Assembly: GCA_948472945.1 (NCBI GenBank) | Contig: CAOKVX010000002.1 | Coordinates: forward strand, 124,001-188,000 | Reading direction: 5' to 3' | From: an uncultured Clostridia bacterium | GTDB taxonomy: Bacteria; Bacillota; Clostridia; Lachnospirales; Lachnospiraceae | DNA: 64,000 bases | Part shown: one piece after another, positions 38,742 to 48,063 of the stretch | Layout: each line of letters starts with the position of its first letter | Numbering within the stretch: position 1 is the first letter of the stretch | Notes under the pieces: model-generated | Seen by the model: the letters and a program-made list of their open reading frames with translations, nothing else | Database searches by the model: none | What the model was told of the DNA's origin: nothing | Program-made: the position numbers and the translations under genes

Positions 38742-39455
38742 TCAAAGTTGCATCAAAGCTTTTAATTCATCCACGTGCAGCTTTCTGTATTCTCCCGGAG
38801 CAAGCGTATCATCCAGCCTAACCGCCCCCATCGAAAGCCTTTTCAGGTATGTGACCCTACACCCTGACGCCTCAAACATTCTCTTTATCTGATGATACCT
38901 ACCCTCTGTTATCGTAACCCTGACCTTTGAATCACATCCGGAATCTACAAGCTCAAGTCCGGCAGGCCGCGTCGGCTTATCGTCGCCGATGTCAATTCCC
39001 TCCCAAAACATTTTTACGGTCTCCCCGGTAACTTGTCCGTCAACCTCGGCATAGTATACCTTTTCCACATGGTTTGCCGGGGAAAGCAGCCTGTGAGCAA
39101 GAGCTCCATCGTTCGTTATAAGCAACAGTCCCTCCGTATCTTTATCAAGCCTGCCTACAGGAAAAAATCCCTCTCTCCTGACTTCAAAAAAATAGTCCAT
39201 CACCGTTTTATCCCTGCCGTCATGCGTCGCACTTACACATCCGGCAGGCTTATATAACATGTAGTATTCATATTGGGAATACTTTATCTCACTGCCATTG
39301 TAACAAACAATGTCTCTTTCAGTGTCAATTTTAGTTTCCGGCCTGTTTGCAGCTGCACTGTTGACCGTAACGCATCCCTTTTTTATATCGGATTTTACGG
39401 CGCTTCTTGTTCCAAAGCCCATTTCACATAATAATTTGTCAAGTCTGATGTTCAT
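38742..39455 (-). CDS. rsuA: 16S rRNA pseudouridine synthase (RsuA family)
   Basis: 237 residues: an N-terminal S4 RNA-binding domain (MNIRLDKLLCEMGFGTRSAVK) and the pseudouridine synthase domain with MLYKPAGCVSATHD and the catalytic motif VGRLDKDTEGLLLITNDG. The length and short S4 domain favour RsuA (position 516 of 16S rRNA) over RluB/RluE/RluF, but the exact target is inferred. Monocistronic as far as visible. Confidence 0.88.
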   Translation of the reverse strand: MNIRLDKLLCEMGFGTRSAVKSDIKKGCVTVNSAAANRPETKIDTERDIVCYNGSEIKYSQYEYYMLYKPAGCVSATHDGRDKTVMDYFFEVRREGFFPVGRLDKDTEGLLLITNDGALAHRLLSPANHVEKVYYAEVDGQVTGETVKMFWEGIDIGDDKPTRPAGLELVDSGCDSKVRVTITEGRYHQIKRMFEASGCRVTYLKRLSMGAVRLDDTLAPGEYRKLHVDELKALMQL

Positions 39456-39524
39456 ATATTATCACCGATGTTATAATTTTTTGAATTACCCTTAATACTG
39501 AATTAACTTCAAAGTTTAAATCAT

Positions 39525-39824
39525 TCAAAGCAGATAATTATTTTCCCTATTTGCAATCTGAAAGCCGACTAATTTATAGGTTGCATATCCTCCCGTCACT
39601 AACGGTTCTGCATTACAAATTTCCTCCGCTTCTTCACGGGTTTCTGTTTTAAGAATATACATGCCTGCCATTCCCGGATAACCTTTAAAGACACCGCAGA
39701 TTTCCAGCTTTCCCTCATCGTCCAGCCTTCTTATATTCTCAACGTGTTCCATAACTACCTGTTTCGTTATCTTATTATACGTCTTGCTTTTCTCAATAAT
39801 CATCATGTACATCAATTTTTCCAT
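39525..39824 (-). CDS. YCII-family protein
   Basis: 99 residues starting at the ATG at 39,824, which has AAAAGGAG at suitable distance; the longer frame upstream is not preceded by a site. It resembles the YCII ferredoxin-like fold (HVENIRRLDDEGKLEICGVFKG followed by MAGMYILKTETREEAEEICNAEPLVTGG). YCII proteins are small dimeric proteins of mostly unknown function. Isolated gene; no operon partner. Confidence 0.75.
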   Translation of the reverse strand: MEKLMYMMIIEKSKTYNKITKQVVMEHVENIRRLDDEGKLEICGVFKGYPGMAGMYILKTETREEAEEICNAEPLVTGGYATYKLVGFQIANRENNYLL

Positions 39825-40112
39825 ATAATAGTCTCCTTTTAAATTCTTATGATTAATCGGTAATATTGTATTATATTTATATAACAATGGCAATGTGTTT
39901 AGTGGAAAATGTTTTACATGATATGCAAACATTTACGTTTCCCCTTTAAAAATAATTTGAATCATGTGTCCAAACTCATTTCCTCTTAACAAACAATTAT
40001 TTTTCATTTTACGCAACTCTATTATTGAAAATTAAAACTGTTCTATAAACTGTACATACGCTTCAATCATTTACATATACTGTTAATATACTCCCTTTTC
40101 GAGGTAATTTTT

Positions 40113-40622
40113 ATGAACCGCATAAAATGTTTAATGATTATCGGAACCATATTTGTCTTGATAACCGGAACTCTGGCACATTTTGTGTACGGATGGACAG
40201 GAAAAAATCAAATAGCCGGTCTGTTCACTCCGGTAAATGAATCAATATGGGAGCATATGAAATTATTATTCTTCCCGATGCTGTTATATACATTTTATGC
40301 AATTATTAAATTTGACGGTGAGGGATCGTGCCTTATTTCCTCAATATGTTTCGGAATACTTATAGGCACATTTCTAATACCTGCTCTGTATTACGCCTAT
40401 ACCTCTGTTCTCGGAAAAGGGGTTCTGATTGTAGATATCGGCATTTTTGTCCTGAGCGTAATTATCGCATTTTTTATCGCTTACAAATTCACCTTGTCGT
40501 GCAGGTTACAACCGTATACCTTAATACTCGCCGCACTGGTATACATCCTCTTTGTCTGCTTTTTGATTTTTACGTATAATCCACCGGACCTTGCGGTTTT
40601 TGCCGATCCAACAGCAGATTAA
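40113..40622 (+). CDS. Small polytopic membrane protein (DUF6512-like)
   Basis: 169 residues with five hydrophobic segments. The GTLAHFVYGWTGKNQIAGLF and TPVNESIWEHMKLLFFP blocks match what I remember of the DUF6512 family, common in gut Firmicutes and without known function. The ATG is preceded by GAGG. The conserved His, Glu and Trp residues at the membrane face may be functional. The 288 bases before it hold nothing I recognise. Confidence 0.7.
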   Translation: MNRIKCLMIIGTIFVLITGTLAHFVYGWTGKNQIAGLFTPVNESIWEHMKLLFFPMLLYTFYAIIKFDGEGSCLISSICFGILIGTFLIPALYYAYTSVLGKGVLIVDIGIFVLSVIIAFFIAYKFTLSCRLQPYTLILAALVYILFVCFLIFTYNPPDLAVFADPTAD

Positions 40623-40697
40623 ATCTATATATATTTCACATCAGTAAAATACATATAGTCTTTCAGAGTATCAACTGTTTAAAAAAGCTGTTTATCG

Positions 40698-42032
40698 TCA
40701 TACGTTATAATAGTTATATTTCTTCCGCTTGATTACAAGCACTGCCGCCGTTACAATCAGCGCCATCACTTCCGCAGCTACAACAGAACACCATATTCCA
40801 TCCAATTCAAAAAATATTGGAAGGACAATTACGGCCCCTATTTCAAATATCATAGTACGCAGAAATGAAATTAACGCCGATGTAAATCCATCGTTCAAAG
40901 CCGTAAAAAATGACGAGCCAAAAATGTTTAAGCCTGAAAACAGGAATGACACCGAAAATATTGTAAATGCATGCACTGTCATTTTTAAAAGCGTTTTATC
41001 ATATCCGACAAAGATAAGCGATAACGGCCTGCTGAGTATTTCACCGGAAGCAAACATAACTACAGAAAAACTGCCAATAATAACAACGCTCTTTTTCAAT
41101 AAGCCTTTCACCTCATCTTGATTGCGTGCGCCGTAATTATAGCTGATTACAGGCGCAGTTCCAACAGAATAACCTATGAAGACCGCTTGAAATACCATAC
41201 TTACATACATGAGAACACCGTAACTGGCTACGCCGTCCTCTCCGGCATATTTCATCAACCGGGCGTTAAACAGCATGCTGACTATAGACATTGAAATATT
41301 GTTCATCAGCTCCGAGGAACCGTTTGTACAGGCTTTTACAAGCGCACGAAAATCCCATTTAAATTTTTTAATGCGCAGCATACTCGTGTTTTTTCTCCCG
41401 AAATAAATCAGCGGGAGAACGCCGCCCACCAATTGGCTGACTGCCGTAGCTGTTGCTGCTCCTATTAACCCCCAGTTAAATACTGCTACGAACAGCGCGT
41501 CCAAAATCATATTGGATGCGCCTGACGCTATAGTTATAAATAGTCCTAAACCCGGCTTCGCGGCCGTTACAAACAGACATTGAAACTCATACTGTAAAAT
41601 AAAGAACGGTATTGCAAGTAAAATAATTCTTCCGTAAGTTACGCAGTCTTCAAGCAGACGACCCTCCGCCCCCAAAAGTATTACAACTTTGCGGATTGAT
41701 ATCAATCCAAGCACCATCAAAATAATACCCATTATAATGGACACATACACAAGCATTGAAAATATTTCATTAGCTTTTTTTATATCATTTTCACCCATTT
41801 TTTTTGAGATAATGGCGCTGCCGCCCGTGCCCAGCATAAATCCAATACACCCTAAAATCATAAGTACCGGCATTATAAAATTAACCGCGGCAAACGGCGT
41901 TTTACCGGCATAATTAGAAACAAAAAAGCCGTCCACAACGCCATATATTGAAGTAAAAACCACCATAACTATAGACGGAAATGAAAAACGCAGCAGACGT
42001 TTATAATTGAAACGGTCAGATAGCTGTATCAT
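40698..42032 (-). CDS. MATE-family efflux transporter
   Basis: 444 residues with twelve hydrophobic segments, of the multidrug and toxin extrusion type (bacterial MepA/DinF-like): GVVDGFFVSNYAGKTPFAAVNFIMP and the second-half repeat region GVLMYVSMVFQAVFIGYSVGTAPVISYNYGARN. Such pumps export cationic compounds using Na+ or H+ gradients; the substrate here is unknown. The ATG overlaps the marR stop (ATGA) with GAGGG upstream, so expression follows the repressor gene. Confidence 0.9.
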   Translation of the reverse strand: MIQLSDRFNYKRLLRFSFPSIVMVVFTSIYGVVDGFFVSNYAGKTPFAAVNFIMPVLMILGCIGFMLGTGGSAIISKKMGENDIKKANEIFSMLVYVSIIMGIILMVLGLISIRKVVILLGAEGRLLEDCVTYGRIILLAIPFFILQYEFQCLFVTAAKPGLGLFITIASGASNMILDALFVAVFNWGLIGAATATAVSQLVGGVLPLIYFGRKNTSMLRIKKFKWDFRALVKACTNGSSELMNNISMSIVSMLFNARLMKYAGEDGVASYGVLMYVSMVFQAVFIGYSVGTAPVISYNYGARNQDEVKGLLKKSVVIIGSFSVVMFASGEILSRPLSLIFVGYDKTLLKMTVHAFTIFSVSFLFSGLNIFGSSFFTALNDGFTSALISFLRTMIFEIGAVIVLPIFFELDGIWCSVVAAEVMALIVTAAVLVIKRKKYNYYNV

Positions 42033-42490
42033 TGTTTACCCTCACTCATTTTATTAAATGCGGAAATTTTATCTTTTAAGCAATCCAAATATTTTTCTGT
42101 TAATTCAAGATACTTTTGAACATCCTCTTTACCCCATGACGCCAAAATTTCATCTTCCATCCGCAATACACGGTATGCTGTATTTTCAGCCAGCTTTTTT
42201 CCTTTGTCCGTAAAATATACCTTTTTTGCCTTTGCATTAAGCGGCTCCAAATATACAATCGACTCGCTCTCAAGCTTGCGGATTGCAGAATTAATCGTCT
42301 GCTTGCTTATGCCCGTATAAAAACTTATATCCTGAAGCAGACATCCTTCCCCGTTATCGCAAACGGCATATAGTATTTTCATAGCGCTGTCCGAAAGTCC
42401 AAGTTTAAGAGAAAGCTCATGATATGCAGAATCTATTTCACTTATAAGATAATTGTAGCGTTTTATTTCTTTTGAGATTACACTTTTCAT
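42029..42490 (-). CDS. MarR-family transcriptional regulator
   Basis: 153 residues with the MarR winged helix: LLQDISFYTGISKQTINSAIRKLESESIVYLEP, then the wing NAKAKKVYFTDKGKKLAEN. MarR proteins are dimeric repressors that release DNA on binding a small molecule, often controlling an adjacent pump. It is followed by the MATE gene with a four-base overlap, and a perfect inverted repeat surrounds its promoter, so it probably represses its own operon. Confidence 0.92.
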   Translation of the reverse strand: MKSVISKEIKRYNYLISEIDSAYHELSLKLGLSDSAMKILYAVCDNGEGCLLQDISFYTGISKQTINSAIRKLESESIVYLEPLNAKAKKVYFTDKGKKLAENTAYRVLRMEDEILASWGKEDVQKYLELTEKYLDCLKDKISAFNKMSEGKQ

Positions 42491-42503
42491 ACGTTGCCTC
42501 CAA

Positions 42504-42553
42504 TTTGGTACGAAATAGTACCTTTTTATATTATAGTATGATTTCGTACCAAA
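42504..42553 (-). promoter_or_regulatory. Promoter and inverted-repeat operator of marR-MATE operon
   Basis: TTTGGTACGAAAT (42,504-42,516) and ATTTCGTACCAAA (42,541-42,553) are perfect inverted copies with a 24-base gap. Between them on the minus strand is TATAAT (42,530-42,535); a -35-like TGACTT overlaps the distal arm at a 16-base spacing. GGTAC/GTACC forms an additional half-site pair at 42,507-42,522. Likely bound by the MarR protein. Confidence 0.65.
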
Positions 42554-42610
42554 GTCAGGAGATATAATAAGGCTATCAGGGCAAACGCTTGAAATTTAAA
42601 TTTTAGATAA

Positions 42611-42690
42611 GCTTCGATCAACTGTCTGTATTCATGTATGCAACCAAAGCGCGAGCGTGCCCGGAATGAATACAGACAGTTTACCGAAGC
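42611..42690. repeat. Foldback sequence after the papain-like peptidase gene
   Basis: AACTGTCTGTATTCAT (42,620-42,635) and its exact complement at 42,666-42,681 form a perfect 16-base stem around 30 bases, with an outer GCTTCG/CGAAGC pair. No T-tract follows on either strand, so it is not a standard terminator. The 251-base spacer also holds the marR promoter. Confidence 0.5.
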
Positions 42691-42741
42691 CGGAAAAATA
42701 ATTTTAAGCGATTGTACTATAAGCCTATTGTTTCAGCCCTT

Positions 42742-45009
42742 TCATTTAACTGTTAATCTCACAGCGCTTTCCTTTCCGTTAAATGTCATGACAGTGATGC
42801 GCACCTTTCCTTTCCTCTTCGTTTTCACAATCCCTTTGCCATCCACCGTGGCAATTTTTTTGTTTGAGGACCTGAATCTCAGCTTAAAACTTACACTTTT
42901 CTTCGGAAACCTGACTTTTAGTTTTGCCGTTCTGCCTTTTTTCAGCACATTTTTAGCTGACTTCACCTTAACTGAAGGCGGGGCTTTCTTCACTGTTACA
43001 GTAACCGAAGCCGTCTTTCCGGATGATGCGGCCAATGAAATTACAGCCGTTCCCGTTTTCTTTCCCTTGACAATTCCACGCCTGTTCACCGATACTATTT
43101 TCGGATTGCTGCTTTTATATGTAATAGTTTCTTTGGCGTCCTGCGGCATGACGCTGTATGATAAAACCGCTTTTTCTCCTTTGCCAATGTTAATCCTTTT
43201 GTATTTTGCAGTAATACTCAAAACAGATTTTATTCCGCCATTTCCCACAGTGGTATGATTAAGCGCTGTATCCGATAAATCCGATAAAGTTTTATCATTG
43301 TTGCCAATGGTCTGTAAATCAGCAGGCTGATTATTATTGTTATTTACATCTGAGGCAGGATTCCATGTAGGCGTAGGGACTGCGGCTGCAACGGAATCTT
43401 CCTGTTTTTTATATTCCTCATCAGTGGCATTAATACCAAATGCTTTGATGCAAACATTATTATAATTTACATGTTCCCCGCCCGCCTCTGAATAACTTGT
43501 AGCATCCATCCATTTGTTTTCATACGAATTGTACAAAAAACTCTGGTTAGGCAGACTCCCGAAAGAACATTCTTTCTCGTAACTATTTGTTCCCTCTATC
43601 GGAATATATACATAGTTATCGCTGCAAAGAAATGTAACTATCACAGAAAAACTCTCTCCCGGCGCTATGATAATGCCCTCGTTAAGGGGCACCGTATGAT
43701 ATCCGTTATATTCAATCGTACCCTTTGTGGTACAGACGTTTACAGAAACTCCATCGGCAGGATTTTTTGTCTTAAGTCTGCGGTTAATTGACACCTCGTA
43801 CTCCTGTCCGTCCTGCACAGTATAAAATGCAGCCGCAGATATTTTTTGGGGCACGCTGCCCGTATTTGTGAATACATTTGCAAACGAAACGTCTTCCCTA
43901 GAACTCAATATTGATTCGTAACCTACGCCGTCATATCCAAAATTAGTATCATAATTGTCCTTGGAATCCGCATCAAACGAAACAAACTCGCACAGCGACG
44001 CATCATAATAGGATACCCAGAAATAACCTTCTTCTCCCCATTTACTGCCATAACTGTTTGCGACAAGCCACGCCCCATTTCCCTCGGGCGGCCGTGACTC
44101 AAAATTCGAAAAACTGTCATCCCATCCCACAATTGTTACAACATGGTTAGCGCGGCTTCCATCATAAACGTCCTGATACATAGAATACTTTCCGTCCAAC
44201 TCTTTTACATTATCATCTGCAAAATATAGCGAGACGTTAATTGAACCGTTTTCCATGACCGCCCGCTTTTTTTCTGAAATATCAGCAGCATCATATCTTT
44301 CCATATTTGCAAGATGTACAATGCTCTCTGTTCGAAGGCTTTCATCGGCAGATAACATATTATCAGTCATATCGGCGACGTCTACGTATGTATCTGCCAA
44401 AAAAGGCGCATCCTGTTCATCCGCAGCCCCCCACCAGTTGGCGAGTGTGGCTATCGCCGTGTAAAAATTTCCTCCCTGGTCGTAAATTCCCTCATCATCA
44501 AATATTTTTCTGCCGTCTTTACAAAGCGGATGCAAGACCTCGGTTATTCCTCTGTAACTGTACCACGACAAATGATTTTCAGAAAAATCCGTTCTGTCTT
44601 TTTTAAGAATTCCTTTCCGAATACTGCTGGTTTCCAGCGATTTCAATGCTCCAAATGCCCAGCAGCACCCGGTAACACCCTGATTTTTTATTCCGGTTAC
44701 AATGTTTTCTTCCACGGCATTGTAAGCCGACGGTATGACTGCTTCGCGCTTTCTAACCGATTCATTTTTTTGCCTCTCTCCCGGCAATGCCGTTGAAAAA
44801 TCAACCTCATTTCCCGATTCGTCCGTAAATATGTAGCGGTTTAAACCGTTGTTGCAGCTAACGAGCTGCCTATTTATTAATGAGAAACCTGAAGACCTGC
44901 AATCTTTTTCATGTATCAAAGATTTTGTATAAACATCCTGAAAAGGAAACATCCATGCCGCAAGCATTATAACAGTAATAAAAACTGCAGATTTATTTAT
45001 CTTTTTCAT
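42742..45009 (-). CDS. Secreted papain-like cysteine peptidase with Ig-like C-terminal repeats
   Basis: About 755 residues. N-terminal signal sequence (MKKINKSAVFITVIMLAAWMF), then a C1A peptidase domain at about residues 95-340 with Gln and nucleophile Cys in IKNQGVTGCCWAFG, His in ANHVVTIVGWDD, and Asn in VANSYGSKWGEEGYFW. The usual GSCWAF reads GCCWAF. A beta-rich domain follows, of the lectin-like kind known to accompany bacterial C1 peptidases, then a linker, and two bacterial Ig-like (Big_2-type) repeats to the end (YKSSNPKIVSVNRRGIVKGKKTG and RFRSSNKKIATVDGKGIVKTKRKG). No LPXTG motif. Probably exported and bound to the wall or secreted. The ATG at 45,009 has GGTGG upstream. Substrate unknown. 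Confidence 0.88.
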   Translation of the reverse strand: MKKINKSAVFITVIMLAAWMFPFQDVYTKSLIHEKDCRSSGFSLINRQLVSCNNGLNRYIFTDESGNEVDFSTALPGERQKNESVRKREAVIPSAYNAVEENIVTGIKNQGVTGCCWAFGALKSLETSSIRKGILKKDRTDFSENHLSWYSYRGITEVLHPLCKDGRKIFDDEGIYDQGGNFYTAIATLANWWGAADEQDAPFLADTYVDVADMTDNMLSADESLRTESIVHLANMERYDAADISEKKRAVMENGSINVSLYFADDNVKELDGKYSMYQDVYDGSRANHVVTIVGWDDSFSNFESRPPEGNGAWLVANSYGSKWGEEGYFWVSYYDASLCEFVSFDADSKDNYDTNFGYDGVGYESILSSREDVSFANVFTNTGSVPQKISAAAFYTVQDGQEYEVSINRRLKTKNPADGVSVNVCTTKGTIEYNGYHTVPLNEGIIIAPGESFSVIVTFLCSDNYVYIPIEGTNSYEKECSFGSLPNQSFLYNSYENKWMDATSYSEAGGEHVNYNNVCIKAFGINATDEEYKKQEDSVAAAVPTPTWNPASDVNNNNNQPADLQTIGNNDKTLSDLSDTALNHTTVGNGGIKSVLSITAKYKRINIGKGEKAVLSYSVMPQDAKETITYKSSNPKIVSVNRRGIVKGKKTGTAVISLAASSGKTASVTVTVKKAPPSVKVKSAKNVLKKGRTAKLKVRFPKKSVSFKLRFRSSNKKIATVDGKGIVKTKRKGKVRITVMTFNGKESAVRLTVK

Positions 45010-45083
45010 ATATTCCACCACACTTCAGACAAAATTGCCTGATTTGATAACTGAACCACATTCACAATTTGTATGATGACGCT

Positions 45084-47273
45084 CTAAAAAACATGGCTCA
45101 GTCCTTTGTAACTGAAACTGATTGGCTTTATGCCATTTACAAATCGAATATAGTATGTTTTGGTTTTCTCGTCCACTTCTTCTACAATTCCCTCGCCGAA
45201 CGCCTTATGGCGAATCTGGTCTCCGACACTATATACCACTGTGTCAGTTTTATCAAACATTCTTGATAATATTATATACTCCGCCTTTATTTCCTCCGGA
45301 ATGACCCCGACTATTTCAAGAAGATTTTCATCTATATCAAATAAAAACCTCGACGGTGTTTTTGAAAATCCCTTTACACCAAAGCCCTCGCTTTCAGTAA
45401 GATAAAGTTTTTTCCTTGCACGGGTAATCGCAACAAAACAAAGTCTGCGTTCCTCCTCAAGCGCATCGTTTTGCCTTTCTTCCAAACTGCGTGCAGACGG
45501 AAAAACACCCTCCGTGAGTCCAACCAAAAATACATTGTCAAACTCTAATCCCTTTGAAGTGTGAATTGTCATAATCCTTACACAGTCGCTCTTGTCCTCG
45601 GTATCACTGTCCTTAAACAATGTGATATCCTGTAAAAATGTTGAGAGTGTAAGATTTTCGCCGAACTCTATTTCCTGAGTCACAATACTTCTAAGAAGCT
45701 CTGTTATATTGTCTAGGCGGTCAATATCACCGCTCTCACGTATATAAAGCTCATATCCCGTTTCTAACAAAATATTTTGCAATAACTCTGAAACCGAAAG
45801 ATTTTCCGCTGTTTCACGCAGTCTTTCAATTGCGTCCACAAAATCTTTCGCCTTGCTTCCCTTAAAAAGAGCAGTATCACAGAGCGAGCTCAGCGCCCTG
45901 AAAAGTGATAGGTCATTTTGTTCGGCATATTCGGTTAATGCCTTTAACTTTACCTTGCCAATTTTTCTTCGAGGTACATTAATGACTCTTTTAAATGAGA
46001 GGTCATCGTCTATATTGTCTACAAGACGCATATACGAAAGTACGTCTTTTATTTCCATACGTTCATAAAATCCCACTCCGCCATAGACAACATATGGAAT
46101 ATCAGCTCCGAGAAATCCCTGTTCAACAAACCGCGAAACATATCCCGAACGGTAAAGAACGGCATAATCCGAATATTTGCCTCCAGAATCAACATGGGCT
46201 TTTATCTTAGAACAGATATATTTAATTTCATCCTTGTCACTTTTTGCATGTAGATAAATAACTTTATCTCCTCCTGAAACATCAGTGTGCAGATGCTTTA
46301 CCACACGATTACAGTTTTTTTCTATAAGAGAATTGGCGGCTAACAATATCGGTTCGCGGGAACGGTAGTTGCGGCTCAATATAATATCCTGAGCTTTGAG
46401 CTCCAACTGATTCTCAAAGCATTCGTTGTTCAGCCATTTTTCAAAGTTCACAATCACGTCCATGTTAGCTCCGCGCCATTCATATATATTTTGGTCTGGG
46501 TCGCCCACAACAAATAAATTGCGATTGTATTCCGAAAGTCTGCGAATCATCTTGAATTCCTTGGCTGTTATATCCTGAAATTCATCTACCATAATATAGC
46601 ACAGCTTTTTTTGCCATTTGAGGAGCACATCAAGGTAATTGTTAAAAAGATAAATTGTAAAATTAATTAGATCAAAAAAGTCCAGTCCAAAATATTTACG
46701 CTGCTTTTTTATATACCTGATAATTATTTCATCCGACTGAGTTTTTGTTTTGAGCGTTGTATAATCAAAATTTGGATTAGACAGATACTCAACATATGTA
46801 AGCAGATTTTTATAATATCTTATTTGGTCAATCATAAATTTAAAGCTTGCAGTATCCATTTTGATACCCATCTCATCGTAGACTTCCTCTAATATTTTCT
46901 TTTGGTCAATATTGTCAAGCACAATAAAATTATCCGGATAGAAAAGCTTTGTTATCTCTTCACGCAGAACCCTCGTGCAGAAAGAATGGAGAGTAGCAAC
47001 GAAAGAGGTGTCAAACTCCTCGCCAAGCATGGTTTTAATTCTTCTTTTCATTTCATTGGCCGCTTTATTTGTAAAGGTTATACATAAAATATTTGACGGA
47101 GATATGCCAAGCTCGTTTATCAGATAGGCATATCTGTGAGTAAGGGTTTTTGTCTTGCCGGTCCCTGCACCCGCAATAACACGTATATAACCTTCTGTTG
47201 CAGTTACAGCATTAATCTGAGACTCATTAAGTTCTTTAAATATTTCATGTGATGTCCCCGATATTGTACTCAT
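45084..47273 (-). CDS. UvrD/PcrA-like 3'-5' DNA helicase
   Basis: 729-residue SF1A helicase: Q motif LNESQINAVTA, Walker A IAGAGTGKTKTL, motif II YIMVDEFQDIT, motif III VGDPDQNIYEWRGA, motif IV LSRNYRS, motif V MTIHTSKGLEFDNVFLVGL, motif VI EEERRLCFVAITRARK. The C-terminus carries a PcrA-like beta domain (GDQIRHKAFGEGIVEEVDE). It unwinds DNA in repair and replication restart. It starts 74 bases after the lexA-like gene with no terminator visible, so it is probably in the same SOS-type operon. Whether it is the main PcrA or an additional paralogue cannot be told from one window. Confidence 0.92.
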   Translation of the reverse strand: MSTISGTSHEIFKELNESQINAVTATEGYIRVIAGAGTGKTKTLTHRYAYLINELGISPSNILCITFTNKAANEMKRRIKTMLGEEFDTSFVATLHSFCTRVLREEITKLFYPDNFIVLDNIDQKKILEEVYDEMGIKMDTASFKFMIDQIRYYKNLLTYVEYLSNPNFDYTTLKTKTQSDEIIIRYIKKQRKYFGLDFFDLINFTIYLFNNYLDVLLKWQKKLCYIMVDEFQDITAKEFKMIRRLSEYNRNLFVVGDPDQNIYEWRGANMDVIVNFEKWLNNECFENQLELKAQDIILSRNYRSREPILLAANSLIEKNCNRVVKHLHTDVSGGDKVIYLHAKSDKDEIKYICSKIKAHVDSGGKYSDYAVLYRSGYVSRFVEQGFLGADIPYVVYGGVGFYERMEIKDVLSYMRLVDNIDDDLSFKRVINVPRRKIGKVKLKALTEYAEQNDLSLFRALSSLCDTALFKGSKAKDFVDAIERLRETAENLSVSELLQNILLETGYELYIRESGDIDRLDNITELLRSIVTQEIEFGENLTLSTFLQDITLFKDSDTEDKSDCVRIMTIHTSKGLEFDNVFLVGLTEGVFPSARSLEERQNDALEEERRLCFVAITRARKKLYLTESEGFGVKGFSKTPSRFLFDIDENLLEIVGVIPEEIKAEYIILSRMFDKTDTVVYSVGDQIRHKAFGEGIVEEVDEKTKTYYIRFVNGIKPISFSYKGLSHVF

Positions 47274-47347
47274 ACTAAAAGTCTCCTATGTTTATTTAAT
47301 TACACTTGTTTATATTTTTCAAAATCGCGAAATACATCTTACTCATC

Positions 47348-47956
47348 TCATAACTCTTTCAATACATGTTCGGCCACACCTTGAATTATGATGCTGTCAT
47401 AAACCTGATTAGGATAGTTTTCCTTATCATCATTCTCAGAAAGCAAGACTATCTTTCGATTCTTTCGGTCAATGGTATAGGTCTTGAGCGTTGCCGAATC
47501 CTCAATTAAAGCGACTACAATATCCCCCTCGTCAGCGCTGTTCTGCCTTCGTATCAAAACTAAGTCGCCGTTGTCTATTCCTGCGTTAATCATTGACTTT
47601 CCTTTCGCACGAAGCCAAAAGTATTCGCCATTTTGTATATAGTCTGACGGAAGCGGAAACTCTTCACCATACAGCAGCTCTTCGGCATATACTGGCGTAC
47701 CACAGGAGATATCACCGCTTACAGGCGCATGGAATCTGCCCTGTAATTCCTCAATGTATGGCGTAATTATATGTCTCCCGTCAAATCGCAGTATGTTCAT
47801 TTCATTCATACGATGCAGATACTTATGCACCGTCCCTACTGCCAAAGACAAGTTCCGCGATATCACCACAATAGTCGGAGAATAACTGTTCTCATTATAA
47901 TATTCATCAACAAAGGCTATGAGCCTCCGCATCGTTTCATCACTTAAATACCTCAT
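47348..47956 (-). CDS. lexA: LexA-like repressor with Cys-Gly cleavage site
   Basis: 202-residue protein with a winged-helix N-terminus (SPTIVVISRNLSLAVGTVHKYL) and an S24 autoprotease C-terminus. Ser121 (AKGKSMINAGI) and Lys158 (SATLKTY) are 37 residues apart, as in E. coli LexA. The scissile position reads Cys85-Gly86 (GDISCGTPVYA) instead of the usual Ala-Gly; Cys-Gly is the bond cut in UmuD. The start is the ATG at 47,956 after GAGG; a longer frame would run across the promoter. The strong promoter upstream overlaps two inverted repeats, consistent with autoregulation, and a helicase gene follows. Confidence 0.85.
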   Translation of the reverse strand: MRYLSDETMRRLIAFVDEYYNENSYSPTIVVISRNLSLAVGTVHKYLHRMNEMNILRFDGRHIITPYIEELQGRFHAPVSGDISCGTPVYAEELLYGEEFPLPSDYIQNGEYFWLRAKGKSMINAGIDNGDLVLIRRQNSADEGDIVVALIEDSATLKTYTIDRKNRKIVLLSENDDKENYPNQVYDSIIIQGVAEHVLKEL

Positions 47957-47990
47957 ACAAGAACCTCGCAGCGCAAATGAAAATATATTC

Positions 47991-48027
47991 ACGATAGAAT
48001 CGTAACAAACATATATGGGTTTGTCAA
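47991..48027 (-). promoter_or_regulatory. lexA promoter with two overlapping inverted repeats
   Basis: Minus strand TTGACA (48,022-48,027), 17 bases, TACGAT (47,999-48,004). In the spacer ACAAACCCATATATGTTTGT (48,005-48,024) is an inverted repeat (8 of 10 positions), and ACGAT/ATCGT (47,991-48,003) overlaps the -10. Neither matches the Bacillus SOS box GAAC-N4-GTTC, so if LexA binds here it uses a different operator. Confidence 0.6.
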
Positions 48028-48063
48028 GCGAAAAGTCCTGCACAGCTTCTAAAATATATGGCA

